Source: Meconema thalassinum (Eukaryota; Arthropoda; Insecta; Orthoptera; Tettigoniidae). Taken from it: a DNA stretch of 64,000 nt. Positions 40,920 to 53,161 of the stretch are shown piece by piece. Under the pieces are notes generated by a model. That model had not been told where the DNA came from and did not search any database. It saw only the letters and a program-made list of their open reading frames with translations. Numbering within the stretch: position 1 is the stretch's first letter; every line of letters begins with the position of its first letter. Both the position numbers and the translations under genes were made by a program. Location: the NCBI GenBank assembly GCA_946902985.2, contig OX336392.1, forward strand, positions 462,670,693-462,734,692, in the 5' to 3' direction.

Positions 40920-43900
40920 TTATTGGACAAGCTTCCTCCTCTTATGCTGAGCCAAAGTTTTGGGTGAAAACCTGTCGTTAACATTGTGTACAAAGTGATT
41001 AATTAAGATATTACTGGCAGTGCCCAGTACAGTCTTTTCAATTAATGCCCTGGCATGCTTTGGGCAGCTGTGCCCCATAAACAGCACAGTGGGCAGACAT
41101 CTTTGTGTTACATTCACCAAAACACTCTGCTGGTTGCAGTGATGCAAAAATTCTGTCTTGTAGCTATTGAGTAGCTTACTCATAACAACAAAAGTAAATG
41201 CAGCACAGTTGACTACATCTGCATGGGGATAGCATAGTCCTCCTCGGTTATTGGCATTTATTAGGCTGGCGTGATCACTCTGGCCTGCCTCATCGCAAAG
41301 AAGGACTTTGCAATAATTGCAATCATATCGCTTTAAAAAACCATACGATCAATAACCACTGATATAGTGTAAGAGAGGCCAATACTCATCTTGTAGGACT
41401 TCTATATCACTATCATCAGCAACACAAGCATCAAAAGCACTGATGTCACATGTCTTGTCTTCTTCAAAATACTCGTTCACTGCAGCATTGAGGTCCAGGA
41501 TGCTCTGAAGGCGCAATTTATTCTCCACCTCAAACACTTGCCTCAGGGAAATATTGTACTGGCTCCCTGCCAGTTGGCGATATTTTCCAAATCGAGCTTC
41601 TAGGTTATCTGTCTGTATTTTGCCTGGTAGGAAGAAGCTATGGCCTTTCTCAGAGAGACAAAATTGTGCCATTTCAATCATGCACTTGGTAGAAAGGGTG
41701 ATTGCCGCATGTGTTTCCTTGCTCAGCTTTCCAGGCGAGGCAATTGTTTTCCACCTATCTAGCCATGACACGATTTCCTGGAGGCACTCGATATGAGAAG
41801 AGTTGGTCGTTATTGGTTCCTGAAGAGGATTCCTAAGGCGTTTTCCTTTCCATAGGGTCTTAACGTTCATGATGTCCCACCATCTGCAAATCAACTCAAT
41901 AAACTGTGCAGTACTGTCCCAGGAGGGCAAGTTCTTCTTCGGCCCAATCTCCCTTATTGCCACAGCTAGAGGTTTATTAAAAATTTGCAGAGCTAGTGGA
42001 ACATTCTGTCGTTCCAAATTGGTAGGGTACAGGGATTTCAGAGTCAAGGTAAATCCATATTTCAGGAGATTGTTCTTCTCTAACACATGCAACTCCTTCA
42101 GTGAACCAAATGATGCAATCTGTAGTCTGTCATGCTCTGTCAAATCTGGAAAATGCAACTCTTGGTGCTTTGCATTCAGCCAGTTATTTCTAATACATTT
42201 GAGAATGTGCACAGTGTCAATTGCAAAGAAAAGCTTTCTGTGTGCATCTTTGGGGTGACTATAAATGTAATTTAATTCGGGTGGATCGCTCAGGAGAGAT
42301 ACAGCTTTCTTATTAATAGCGCTGTTGTCTGAAATCAGTGCTAGAACTTCAAATCCGACTTCTTACAGTCCAAGAATGACTTTCTTCATCATATTGAATA
42401 ATGCCTCACCTCGAATGTTCACAACGGGCATGATGTGAGCAACATCCTTGTATGAAGAAAGCAAGCTGTGGACCATAAACACATAAGCACTTGTTGCACA
42501 CTCATCGCTATTTACAGCACTACCTACAACCCTACCCTTCTTGTAGTCTAACTGGGGTTTAATGTGAACCTCATCCATCGAAAGGAGGACTAGTTGATCT
42601 TCTTCTGATAAGAGTGAAATTTCTTTCTCATATACAAAAGAAAATTATCACTTTGCTCCTGTATAGGATTCGTCAAAAGCTTGGAACACATTAATTTCAA
42701 GGTACGGGGTGCAGGAAGAGTGACATTTCCTGAACCTCTTATAAATCTATAACAGTGAGGAGAAATAGAATGAACCAGCGATGAGAATACAAGCAATTCC
42801 CAGGAATAGTTTTTCACTTCACGCTTTGTTAGCAAGTGAACTTGCTCTTTTAAGAAGTCTAATGTATCCTTCTTCTCAGGGAACTTACTCTCCAAGTTCT
42901 TAAACAAACTGCCCATAACAGATACAGTATCCTCAACACTTTGATGTTCATATGCATCAGGATCAGCATACACTGAATGGGCATTCCTTATAAGTTCTTC
43001 AATTTCTAGCACTGTACCTAACTGTCTTGGTAAAGACATGCTATTACAACGTTTCACTTCTGTATTCGATACATACAAGGAGGCACTCAAACCTTCTGTT
43101 ATCTTAATGCAGCAACGCAAGTGTGGACTAGGATTTTCCTTCATTAAAATAAAATATATACAAGATTCCTCTCTAATACAATTCCACTCAGGATGAAGAC
43201 TCACACTGTTTAACTTCACCTTCAGTTCCTGAAAGTTTCTAAATGAAACTGCTTCCAGATTCTCCGCCAATGTCTGCATACTTTCAGCGAGAGCCTTCGA
43301 TAAACTTTCATTATCAATCCTACGCCTCCTATCATCTGGATCTTCTCGGCAGACAGTTGCAGTGCAGTTAAATACTCTGGGCAGTCGGGGAACTGAGACG
43401 GGACTGCTCCTAGGAATTTAATTCGAACATTAACTTACGATACAATCATTTTATCACCTTGCATTACATTAATTACTCTATTTATTCTAAATTTATTCAA
43501 TCTCCAACCTGATTCACACACACCTCTTCCCCCACCCCAATAAGAAATGTAGCCTAATGAATTAGATTACTGCAATAGGAAAAAAAATAGATTAATCAGG
43601 GCCTGCTACAGGTTATCGGTCTCTAACCTCATGCAGTTAGCTTGCAATTTAAACCCCAATAGAAATGTGAATACTATCCATATTAACACCCACTTATACC
43701 TCCCACTTGAAATTGATAGCCCCATAAAACAAATAAACCTAACCTACAACATTAGGCTGTAGCACATTATTTAGGTTCGAAAATTCTGACTTCTACATCT
43801 AAATGAATTTTCGTGAACAGAAGAGCTAGCCTATGCTAAAATTTAGGGGTAGGACTATTTGCTTACTAACCTTTAATCAGTCTCGGTTTATACAACGGAG

Positions 43901-44226
43901 CAGTAACTAGCTTTCCATTCTTTTCATCATACATACTAGTGGTCCATTGAATTTCATGTGGCTTGAAATGGATGCCACAGACCTACAAGAAAAGAGACTC
44001 GGTTACAAAGTTCCTTCCTCCCATTACACTAAACTTGTGAGAATTGGAGCATAAGTATTGATGTAACACGTACCATGGACTATATCGTAGGAATAAAATC
44101 CTTGCGGTGAATGGCTCGTATCCATTTCGACTTTACACCTTCATCATTAGGAAAAGAGAAAACGTTTACTTTCGGTCCATTGGCGTAATTGCCTTTAAAA
44201 TTTGGAACGCTGCACTTATTAGGCAT
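40920..44226 (-). pseudogene. THAP9-like P-element transposase, three exons
   Basis: Exon 1 (44226-44074) starts PNKCSVPNFKGNY and holds the THAP finger Cys residues and FSFPNDE. Exon 2 (43982-43871) completes the finger with VCGIHFKPHEIQW. Exon 3 (from 43409) opens AVPSQFPDCPEYL, then in a shifted frame DPDDRRRRIDNESLSKAL. Later blocks are EDQLVLLSMDEVHIKPQLDY, VHILKCIRNNWLNAKHQ, the C-terminal P-element core GKIQTDNLEARFGKYRQLAG, and a Cys-rich tail to 40920. Splice sites fit consensus. Lesions: a TAG in exon 1 near 44080, frameshifts near 43365 and 42635, and stops near 42363 and 41347. The protein family cuts and pastes P elements. I found no terminal repeats, so element ends are unknown. 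Confidence 0.88.
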
Positions 44227-44367
44227 AACTTTACACTGCACTGATAACCATTAAGTATAACTGGGTAGGAAATCTGAGCAAATCAGTAACTGGGACTGTA
44301 AACACGACACACAACACGCGGAAAACACACCATAACCTGCAAACTAGAATGTTATGCCTCAATGTCC

Positions 44368-44440
44368 ACGGCCGGGCTTCCGTGACGTCACTCGCTTGTC
44401 AACTTCATATCGCAAGGCTTTCTCTCTAGGTGGTGTTGGA
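44368..44440 (+). repeat. Block shared with the transposase-like gene's 5' flank
   Basis: Contains CGGCCGGGCTTCC, TGACGTCA, then ATCGCAAGGCTTTCTCTCTA and GGTGGTGTTGG. The same order occurs inverted at about 28230-28305. It may be the left end of a second, truncated element of that family. Confidence 0.6.
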
Positions 44441-44688
44441 CCAACCCACTTGGATGCTTTCTGCATAATTCGAATTAATGTTACTCTTAGACCAAGGAGC
44501 TTGGTCGCTTTCTGCAGACCAGGAATTTAAGGACAGCAGTTTGTGGTTTGGATTTTCTGCCTGCAGAGCGTAGCACAGTGCAGATGGAGCTTGGATGCTT
44601 TCTGAAGATCGTAGGAATAGATCATAGCTATCCAGACATAAGTCTTTACTCAATTTTTAGATTTTTGTGGGTTGGTCGCTTTCTGAAT
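44437..44688 (+). repeat. Four copies of a TTGG(T/A)(C/T)GCTTTCTG word
   Basis: TTGGATGCTTTCTG or TTGGTCGCTTTCTG occurs near 44451, 44501, 44592 and 44671. The word TTGGTCGCTTTCTG also occurs (inverted) near 28213-28226. The spacing is irregular, so these look like interspersed binding-site-like motifs rather than a satellite. Confidence 0.5.
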
Positions 44689-44709
44689 AACACCATTCAA
44701 GATAGTTCT

Positions 44710-44901
44710 CTTTGCTGTATTCTACGAGAGATTTCACTCTTTTTGCACAACTATAGACGGTATCTTGGATAGGTCTTGTTGCAAAGTTCACATTTACTTA
44801 TTTCGTTTGGCGGATGGAATGATTTTGTCACACATATTTTATGATGAAAACCATTGACCGTATAACGCGTCACCACAAGCCTAAGATCGTAGTTCTGTTT
44901 G
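44710..44901 (-). pseudogene. LINE ORF2 C-terminal fragment
   Basis: The frame reads YDLRLVVTRYTVNGFHHKIC, then SFHPPNEISKCELCNKTYPR, a TAG, and LCKKSEIS. It aligns with the C-terminus of ORF2 at 33085-33357 (YDLRHIVTRFSVHGFHFKVC and FHQPDQQCICLLCGEQCDR). Only this end survives. Confidence 0.75.
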
Positions 44902-45129
44902 TCATGGCTTTAGTGATGTAGAAAACTATAAAATGCAATGCCCCAAATAACAGGTATTATGCTGTATAAGCAAAACACCAAGTCAGTGACAATGTCTAGT
45001 AGGCCTACAGAACCTGAGTAATGTCCTGTACACTCTGTATTTCTCATGCACAGTTGTGCGAATTTATTAAATTAAATGAGCGTTACATACAGTATTCCTA
45101 AACATGTAATTGAGATAATTTTTTGAAAT
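44902..45129. other. Gene-free spacer
   Basis: I see nothing here beyond a TAGGCCTAC word. It may be the remainder of a deleted Harbinger element. Confidence 0.35.
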
Positions 45130-45364
45130 CTATGATGGTACCGTACGGTAATCACTAGGCGGTCGTATTTCATGTCCAATCAACCGCAGCAAAATATAAA
45201 ACTGTTGGCTTTTGTAGCCTGAACCGGACGAAGAACCCCTCATTCGACCAAATTTCATAATGCTCCAGCCGATCTCTGTTCCGCTTTGGACGTGTGACTG
45301 TATCTTCTTCTTCGTCGACAAAAAAGTTATACATTTCCAGGACGTCAATTATCTCTGCCATAAC
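45130..45364 (-). pseudogene. Harbinger (HARBI1-like) transposase N-terminal fragment
   Basis: From the ATG at 45364 it reads AEIIDVLEMYNFFVDEEEDT, then NRDRLEHYEIWSNEGFFVRF and RLQKPTVLY. After a one-base shift it continues LLRLIGHEIRPPSDYRTV. The RF-R-L-K-P-V-L pattern is typical of the N-terminal helical region of PIF/Harbinger transposases. The DDE catalytic core is absent: the fragment ends near 45130. The associated element end lies about 350 bp upstream at 45710. Confidence 0.75.
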
Positions 45365-45509
45365 CTTAAAATAAAATATGCTCAGTAACTGATACATCCC
45401 TTATAATTAATAAATGATTGTAATTATATCATTATGTGACAACAAAATTTCCAAATGATTCTAATTTTATTATTAGTAATTTATGAAGAGGTTATGTACA
45501 GCATAGATG

Positions 45510-45712
45510 ATGCAAAGAAACACTTACGCACGGATCAAATCTGGCTGGTAATGCTTTATCGGCCTCTCAAAGCTCCCTAAAATGTACACTCCGGGTAGAC
45601 GAAGTTTATACCGCCGATAGCGCTACACGTTGATAGTCGAACGGAAATTCTTACTTATTCCGACGGGCAAGTTATCGGCCCCTTTGCCCGGATGTGGTAG
45701 AACCGGCCCTAA
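45510..45712 (-). repeat. Harbinger terminus next to transposase start
   Basis: On the minus strand it starts TTAGGGCCGGTTCTACCACA, then TCCGGGCAAAGGGGCC, TAACTTGCCCGTCGGAATAA and GAGAGGCCGATAAAGC. It resembles 22711-22905 over its length and the ends at 18863 and 24224 over the first ~25 bp. It ties that end family to PIF/Harbinger. Confidence 0.72.
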
Positions 45713-47644
45713 CCTAACTTTTTGATCTCTCCGATTTTATCGGAAGTTTTCGCTTCCAACACATTTGATAAGTATACATATTGAGATGAGGTGAAATACG
45801 TGTATTTTTCTATTAATTAACGTAATTGGATTTATTTTCGTTCGTTTATTTGTGTCGCTTTTCACCTTACGAAAACACAGCAATATCTCGGTAAGTAGTC
45901 TCCATGTTCCTTTTCTCGATATGCATGAATTAGTGAACTGTTACGTGCGTCTTGTACGAGCATGTTTCGCTATTCTGTATATCTTCTTTTTTTTCTCCTT
46001 TTCCCATGTGTTTATGTTTTAGTCCCTTTCCCCTTTTCTTATTTATTCTTGAGTTCAGTATTTAGTTGGGTGTTGTATATCTTGGACATGGCGTTGGGCA
46101 TACATGCATGTTTTGGGATCCCGTGTGTGTGTGTGCAGTGTGTAGTGTGTGCTTCAGCATCCTTGCATTTCATGCATTTTCGGGATGCTCATATGACTGC
46201 CATGATGTTCGTCTAGTCTCGTCTGTGCCTAGTGAAAGATCTTTTGGTCATTGCATATTACTACGGTATTGCTATGCACCTGGATCTTAGGACAAACCTG
46301 TACTGTCGCATCATATACTTCTTTCTATTCTGACCCAAGCAATGTCTTGATTGTACACCACTATCTACTGCACTCAAGACTTTTCATTTGTGTCCTTGAG
46401 TGAGATTGCGGTTGGTTACGCAAATCTTTTTCTCATGACCCTTTTCTCCCCTTTTCCTGCCTGTTCCCCTACTACTGAGATATATACCTTTAGCTATGTT
46501 TCCGTAAGGCTATTTTGTTTTGTTTCTGTTTAACGGTGTGTTTATGCACGATTTTCTCTGATATGTAGTTCGTTCTCGCCTCAATATGTATTCTTATTTC
46601 TTTCTTTCTTTACCTAACTCGGGAGCACCTTTTGGGACTGTAACGCCTACTTCGTTACAGTCCAGATTTTCACATGACTCACGTCAGCTCCTCTTTATCT
46701 TTTCTTTCCCAACGTCATTTTTTAAAATCACTACTCCCTTGCGGCAGTGGACGTATCTTGATGTGCTCCACTTAGTTTACGTCCATCCTAGCTTGTTATC
46801 GTTCCTCTCGCGTCGGATCTTTTGCCTATTTGAAATACATGTCGCCTCGACAATTTCCTTCTTATCCCTTGTTGTCTTTTGTGTCTTATAGTCTTGCTTT
46901 ATTTCCGTTATCGGCTCGTGTTGGGCGAGATACTGTCCTATGTGGGGACTTGGTTGAACTTACTCTCTTAACGAGGGTACGTTCGTCCACGACCCTGGGG
47001 TGCCCAGCTCATCTTATTGAGTCCTGGCACGGTAGTCTCGCAAAACGATGGGCCCAGCACGAAACTTTTCTCTCTCTCTTCCACTGCCAGTTTTACATCC
47101 CTCTCAAGAAGATTGCTGCTATGCCTGGTGTCTCCTACACTCAGGTAAGTGTGAACCTAGTTCATCACTACGTTTAGGTTGGTGCAAAATGGTATTAGAT
47201 CGGTGGTTCTGTGCCAAGTCTACCCTGCAAGTCTTAATTATTCCATTCCTTTCAGATACTGACCTTGTAGAGATACCGCATATATGTGATCTTTTGATCA
47301 CCTTGTAAGAATGTGTATACTTTGGTTGTTCTTTTGATTTAGTGAGAGTCTCCATGTTGGATTTTTTTCTTCCCATCTCTTGACTTGACTATTCTAACTG
47401 GAAGATATATTATTTCTGTTGACAACTAGGCCATTATATATCATCGCCAATAAAAACAATTGTTGGATACCCCATTCCATTACTGCTGAAACACATAGTT
47501 TTAAGAATAAGGGAGTAACATTTCTCTACATCTTTATGACTGCCTTTCAAGGTAATGAAACTTTCCATTTATTTGTGTGTTGGCAGAGGCACTTACGTGT
47601 AATTGTACTTGTATTTGTGTATAAGTGTCTTTATTTCTTACTTC
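45713..47644. other. Leader region upstream of Gypsy gag
   Basis: A T-rich plus strand with no protein motif in any of its open frames. As it directly precedes gag it may contain the 5' LTR and leader of the Gypsy element. I found no block repeated downstream of 55800 that would prove an LTR, and no clear tRNA primer site. Confidence 0.35.
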
Positions 47645-48866
47645 ATGGATTGTAACGCAAACACAAGTATGAAACTGGAAACATGTATTACACCCAAGAA
47701 GGTTAGTTTGTTCCCTGTCAACACGTCTATGTCTTGTAATCCGCGTGAAATTGCTACGATGACGTAAAATAATGATTTATCGATGTTTGACCCTTTTAGT
47801 TGCAAGTACAATTCTCTATCTGCACGTAATTATTATAGTAATCACGATAACGTAGCCAGTATTGTCAGTAAGTGGTACGTGAAGTTTTCTGGTGAAAATG
47901 CTACCTCGAATTTTCTAATTTGTCAGGATTTAAGAATTATGCCAATGTCACCAGTTAACGCCGGGCAGTATTATCCACTGTTTACCCATACTCCTAACCG
48001 GTAATGCCCTTAACTGGCACCGTCTGGTAGAATTCCCGTTCTGCTCTTGGTCTGCATTTACTCGTTCAATTAGAGAGAGTGATTTTGACTTCTCGTTGAA
48101 AAGAGAGATTTATGCTCGTACTCAGGGTCCGAATGAAAGTGTGGATGATTATGTCACGGCTATTCGAATTTTAATGTCTCGCCTTCCCATTCCTTTAACT
48201 GGTCAAGAAACTATCGATATTATATAACGTAACCTACATCCAGAATATAAGTTGCTATATATAAGTTCTATGTACGTAGATCTTCTGTATTCGTTATTGA
48301 TGATATCCTTAACTTGGGAAGGGAATTCGAAGGTAATAATCGCCTGTTTAAGGAGTATATTCCACCGCCTCCTCCCTCTGATTATTATAGTAATATAGCA
48401 CTGAAGGATACGATTCTTTCAATCCAAGTGTTGTTTCGCCTACTGTCAATAAAGCTAGACATTGTCGCCTACCACAGCCGTTAATTACTCATTCCACTGT
48501 TAGTGGGCCTGTGAAGTTCAATCGCGCCATCTATCCGCTAGTCAACAGAACTCGACCCTCATCTGTTAATCCCCGTGGCTCATGATCTCGAGATTAACGG
48601 TCACGTTAAACTACAAGCTTGCTTGCTTCATCTGTTAATCATGTCCAATCCAATGTTGCAACAGATACCACACCTATTAATATACGTCCTCGTGATTCTG
48701 TTCGTACTGGTGAGCATGACCGTCCACACACATGTTGGAATTGTGGTAAAGAGCATCACTTCCGTATGTGCACAGACCGTCTGAAGGTTTTCTGTTACGG
48801 TTGTGGATTACGCGATGTAATTGGAACTGTGTGTTCACGATGCAACCCCGCCAGGAAAACTAATTA
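47645..48866 (+). pseudogene. Gypsy gag with zinc knuckle
   Basis: From the ATG at 47645 the frame reads to a TAA near 47765 and then continues with SMFDPFSCKYNS and ASIVSKWYVKFSGENATSNF, a capsid-like start. Further frames give FDFSLKREIYARTQGPNESV and LMSRLPIPLTGQETIDII. The end holds CWNCGKEHHFRMC and a second Cys cluster, CYGCGLRDVIGTVCSRC. Gag forms the particle and binds RNA. At least three stops or shifts break it. Confidence 0.72.
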
Positions 48867-49438
48867 GGCTCGGTTCTAAGGATCCCAGTTCCGTAGCTTA
48901 TGAGGATTTTCACGATTCTTGTTCTTTGTCTAACGAGAAGATTCCTCAACCAGGGGTCCATGTCTCTTTAAAACATTTTAAGGTGCCTGCATTATTAGAT
49001 AGTGGTTCGAGCAAAAGCTTCATCCTTAAATCTGTCACTGACAACATTCAGGCTATATGTAAACGTCCCCGAGAGGCTGAAAAAAGATTTATCTTAGCTA
49101 CTTCTTCACTAACACATATATCTGGTACTGTAATGTGTCACCTCAAGATACGTGATTTCTTGTGGATTTAAAGTTGTAGATAACCTTGCCACGCCTGCTC
49201 TCTTAGGTAATGATTTCCTATCTAAGACTGGCTTGAGGTTAGACTTTTCGGATGAAACGTATAGCTTCCTTTTTTACTCCAAGAAACGTTTCTCATTTGA
49301 AAAACCTGATTTGAGTGCATTTACTGTGTTACCTGTTTATTCTGTCAACCTGCCAAATCCTTTATTCACAGAAGAACGTGACACATTGAATGCTCTGGTA
49401 AAAGAATTTTCTGATGTGCTCACTGACCAGTTAGGTAC
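48867..49438 (+). pseudogene. Gypsy protease and N-terminal RT linker
   Basis: The protease active site is visible as PALLDSGSSKSFIL. After a frame change near 49165, VVDNLATPALLGNDFL and LRLDFSDETYSFLF follow, matching the flap and helix region (LLGNDFL) of Gypsy proteases. The linker ends FSDVLTDQLGT exactly at the insertion site, with GTAC at 49435-49438. Confidence 0.75.
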
Positions 49439-52331
49439 TGTGCCCAACATATGACCCCCAATATAAGCTCGGATTGGCAACCCTGCGTAAATCACAGCCC
49501 AGAGCACTGCATGTTATCGCCGTGTGCGAGACGGCAAGGTTGGGCGACGTCACGAGTGCCTGAATACTATCTCCAGCAGAACGCGCTGTCTCTGACCACG
49601 TGCTAAGTCCTTGCATCCGGCAACTTGTTGCATCGAGGCAGAGAGACAGATGCTTTTGTGTGCGCGTACTGGACAGTACTCCGTCGTGCGAAACGTGAGT
49701 GTTTTAGCATTCGATTGTGATCGTGGAGGGCCGTGTGTGCTATGTCACCGTAGGTCTAAGTGTCGGCGTGTATCGGGTGTTATTTTATCGGAGTCCCGAG
49801 AGACCATATAATTACGAGGCACCGATGTGATACCGGGCGCGATTACTATATCAGACGGCCGAGTCGAAGTGTTTAAGTTAATACCGGTAGTGCAAACACT
49901 TGATAACCAAAGAACTAGCCCATCGCAACTAGCTGTAGACGTGAGCTACAATATAGAATATTGTGTGCAGTAAACATTCGAGAATAGACGAGGCCCTTAT
50001 CATCGAAGAAGGACTTGTAGATGCAATTGATATTTCAATAATACACACGCAGTTTATGAACAGCTGTGAATGCTGTTCAATTACTGCTTACATAAAGCCG
50101 GTGTCTACATTGTTCGTGGAGCAGGAACTTATGATTTCCAGAATGGAACGAGGACATTTTATAACCTGTGCTGTTGAAGTGTCGATGAAGAAATTTGAAA
50201 TGGAACTATTCGGTGAAAATATGTGGCACTAAGCTCATACGTGAGGGGACTGGACGGAGTGACATTTACATCAAGATGAGGCCATGATGTTGCCATGACA
50301 TAACCACACCGTGGGAGTCGGAGGACGCAGCCACCATGAAACTGGAAGGTCTCAGTTTAGATTCCTGGAGGAGGCGAGGAAGAAGATGGAGGAAGATGGA
50401 ATCCTGCCGGTTCTCGAATGGGAAGAAGATGTCCTGGATGAAGATGGAGCAGTGGGCATTCTAGGCTTGTACCATATTTTCTTATTTCTGCCAGTTGGTG
50501 AGCTGAAACATTACTTCAATTTGTAGTTGTGAGTGGTTTGAATACTCAGTAGTACTAGATGCCATGGAGTTGAATTAATTATTAATTATTTGCTGATTAG
50601 TTATTTTATTATTATTTTATTATTATTAATGGTCTATTAGGAAATTATATGAGGAAGTGATTCACATTGTAGAGATGTCACTCGTGGCAAGGAACAATCC
50701 ACCATGCTTGGCTCCATGAACCAGTTAATATTTTCTTTTGGGAATTTTGGTAAATCCATCACTACTTCGAATAATAAGATTATTTTTTCTACGATGATAA
50801 GATTGGAAATACGACGTGGAAACTCAACTGAATTTATGATGGAATAAATGGAGGTGGTAGACCAGCTGTCGAGAGATTGGGTGGAATTCATGTTTTGAAT
50901 TTTTTTTATTTTCACTGCAGCGTTGGTGAATCAAATCAAGTGAACTCAGAAGGATTATAACTTTAAATATTCCCATTTTTTCCGTCCACATTCATTGATA
51001 TTGAGACGCTGATTATTAAAAGCGTGCTCGTCATTATGCCTAGACACTCATCCATTTGACATTGCTACAGGTCCTGCCTGCATTAGATAATTTATGCACA
51101 CTAGTTATGTGATGAAAAGAAAAGTCATGATAATTAAAAGATAATAATGAGTTTATCTACACAAAAAGGAAGATTAGTTGGTGTAGTTGTTTATAATTAA
51201 AATAGGGGGAGAATTGAATGGAATGTAATAAAATAAATTTAGGGTGATAGTTCACATATTCTGTGAACGTCTTATGGCAATATTCTGAGAATTAATCATG
51301 ATGAAACCCTTTGTAAAATATGTAATAATAATTAGTAGTGTAATATCATTCTAAATAAGCATGACTATGCAAAGTACATTCGGATGGTGGTGAATTAAGT
51401 ATTCACGGATGTAAGTAGGCAATAATCGAATCACTATGTAATTGATGGAGTGAAATGCACTGCAAGCATACCATCGATTTTGGAAAGATGGGAATTTTTT
51501 AGTTGTGATATAATGATCAGCCATGACTTTGACTTTTGCAAAAATGTAGGATAATGGGTGCACGTTTGCTTGAAATAATTTGAGTAATGAGACTCTGAAA
51601 TAACGTTGTACGATAAATAGAAATATTGATTGCAACTTTACTTGAGTGGTCAAGTAGGACCTATATTGCTACAGCAATTATTGTAATTAATAATTGGTGG
51701 ATATAAGATTTTTTCCTCTCATTAGTTAGAACGGAGATCAATACTATTATTTTTAGGCAAGCTATTTATTTAACTTTCTTTCATTATAAGCTCAAGTGAG
51801 TGAATATATTACTAATCTAGGACACTACCTGATGGACAATTAGCGTGGTTAGTTGATACTGCTAGTCAAATGTGACGAAACCTAATCTTTTTTATTTTTT
51901 ATTTAATTTTCTTCCAGTATCTCCTAATTTTGTTTATATCAAAGGATAGGACCAAGGAGATTCGTTGACCCTTTAAAACTTAATTATGTTTATTTGGACT
52001 CTAAATATTTTTCTTTTCCATCGGTACACATCAAGCTTTCATTTAGATCGAATCTCCGAGGCAAGATAGGCTTTTGGGGGGGGGGGTTTCTATATTTGTA
52101 TTGGTCGATAAGCTGCCAATAAATGGATGCCTATCTTATCTTATTATTTGTGCTTATCTTCTGATTTCTGTTGTGCTATTGCTTTGATTTAGGTTTGGGA
52201 GTGGGTTGACTGAACCTGTTTACACCTATAGCCTGTTAACCACCCCTGAGACTACTTGGGTTCTCGTCTCCACCGGCATATTTTTTTTATATTCAACCCA
52301 GACCTCAATCATTTTTGTTCTTTATTATATA

Positions 52332-53161
52332 CGAGGCACGTCCAGAAAGTAAGTTCCGTTTGGTAATAAAATTAAATTGTGTACTGATACAGAAAAATTA
52401 TTTATTGCACAACATTCTACACCTCTTAAACTACTTTTTCACATAACTGCCGAACGTTTGCAGGCATTTGTCATAGCGTGGCACAAGTTTTTGTATACCT
52501 TCTTCTTAGAAGTTTGCCGCCTGTGTCTTCAACCAGTTGGAAACACCATTTTCCGAGGAGTCAAGATTTGTTTCGGCTTAACCTTTGCTGGGGATGAAGT
52601 GTGCCTCCATTCCATTGATTGCCGCTTACTTTCAGGGGTGTCGTAAAAAAACCAAGTTTCATCTCCTGTGACTATCTGTGTCAGAAATTCTTCGCCGCTT
52701 TCATTGTAACGGGTCAAAAACTGAAGTGCACTACCCATCCGTTTTGTTTTGTGTTGCTCCGTAAGAATCTTTGGTACCCAACGTCGGCAAAGTTTACGAA
52801 AGTTCAGTTTTTCGGTAACAATTTCATGAATTTGTGATCGTGAGATTTGGGGAAATTCCATAGCGTGAGCACTAATTGTAAATCTGCGGTTTTCCCGGAT
52901 CTTGTCATCAATCGCGTGAACCAGTTCTTCTGTAACCGCTGCAGCGGAACGTACAACTGGTTGAAGATACAGGCGGCACACGCCTATGAAGAAGGTATAC
53001 AAAAACTCGTGCCACGCTACGACAAATGCCTGCAACATTTCGGCAGTTATGTGGAAAAGTTGTTTAAGGGTAGTAGAATTTTGTGTAATAAATAATTATT
53101 CTGTATCTGTACACAATTTAATGTTATTACCAAACGGAACTTACTTTCTGGACGTACTTCG
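52332..53161 (-). mobile_element. mariner element rearranged into a foldback
   Basis: The 830-bp element is flanked by TA (52330-52331 and 53162-53163). Its ends share CGTCCAGAAAGTAAGTTCCG and continue to match, inverted, for over 200 bp (52332-52545 against 52945-53161). That is far longer than normal mariner ends. Both arms encode the transposase C-terminus pointing outward (EGIQKLVPRYDKCLQ and FGSYV-K), on opposite strands. The left arm is native. The right arm is a second copy of the same end replacing the original 5' end and the HTH coding part. Confidence 0.9.
52420..52945 (-). pseudogene. mariner transposase, middle part
   Basis: Reads VTEELVHAIDDKIRENRRFT, SRSQIHEIVTEKL, LCRRWVPKILTEQHKTKRMG, then the catalytic IVTGDETWFFYDTPESKRQS and MEWRHTSSPAKVKPKQ. 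The wording is typical of mariner. The N-terminal first HTH is gone, and sequence between KPKQ and the C-terminal EGIQKLVPRYDKC, which should hold the second catalytic Asp block, is deleted. It cannot be active. Confidence 0.88.

Noticed and set aside
22711..45712. The termini at 22711 and 45710 considered as the two ends of one 23-kb Harbinger element
   Set aside because: Although oriented correctly and similar, they enclose many unrelated insertions and are much farther apart than known family members. Independent copies are more likely.
45962..47308. Cluster of plus-strand open frames before gag
   Set aside because: They are short, Phe/Leu-rich products of a T-rich strand with no recognisable motif. 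Calling them genes or an LTR is unsupported.
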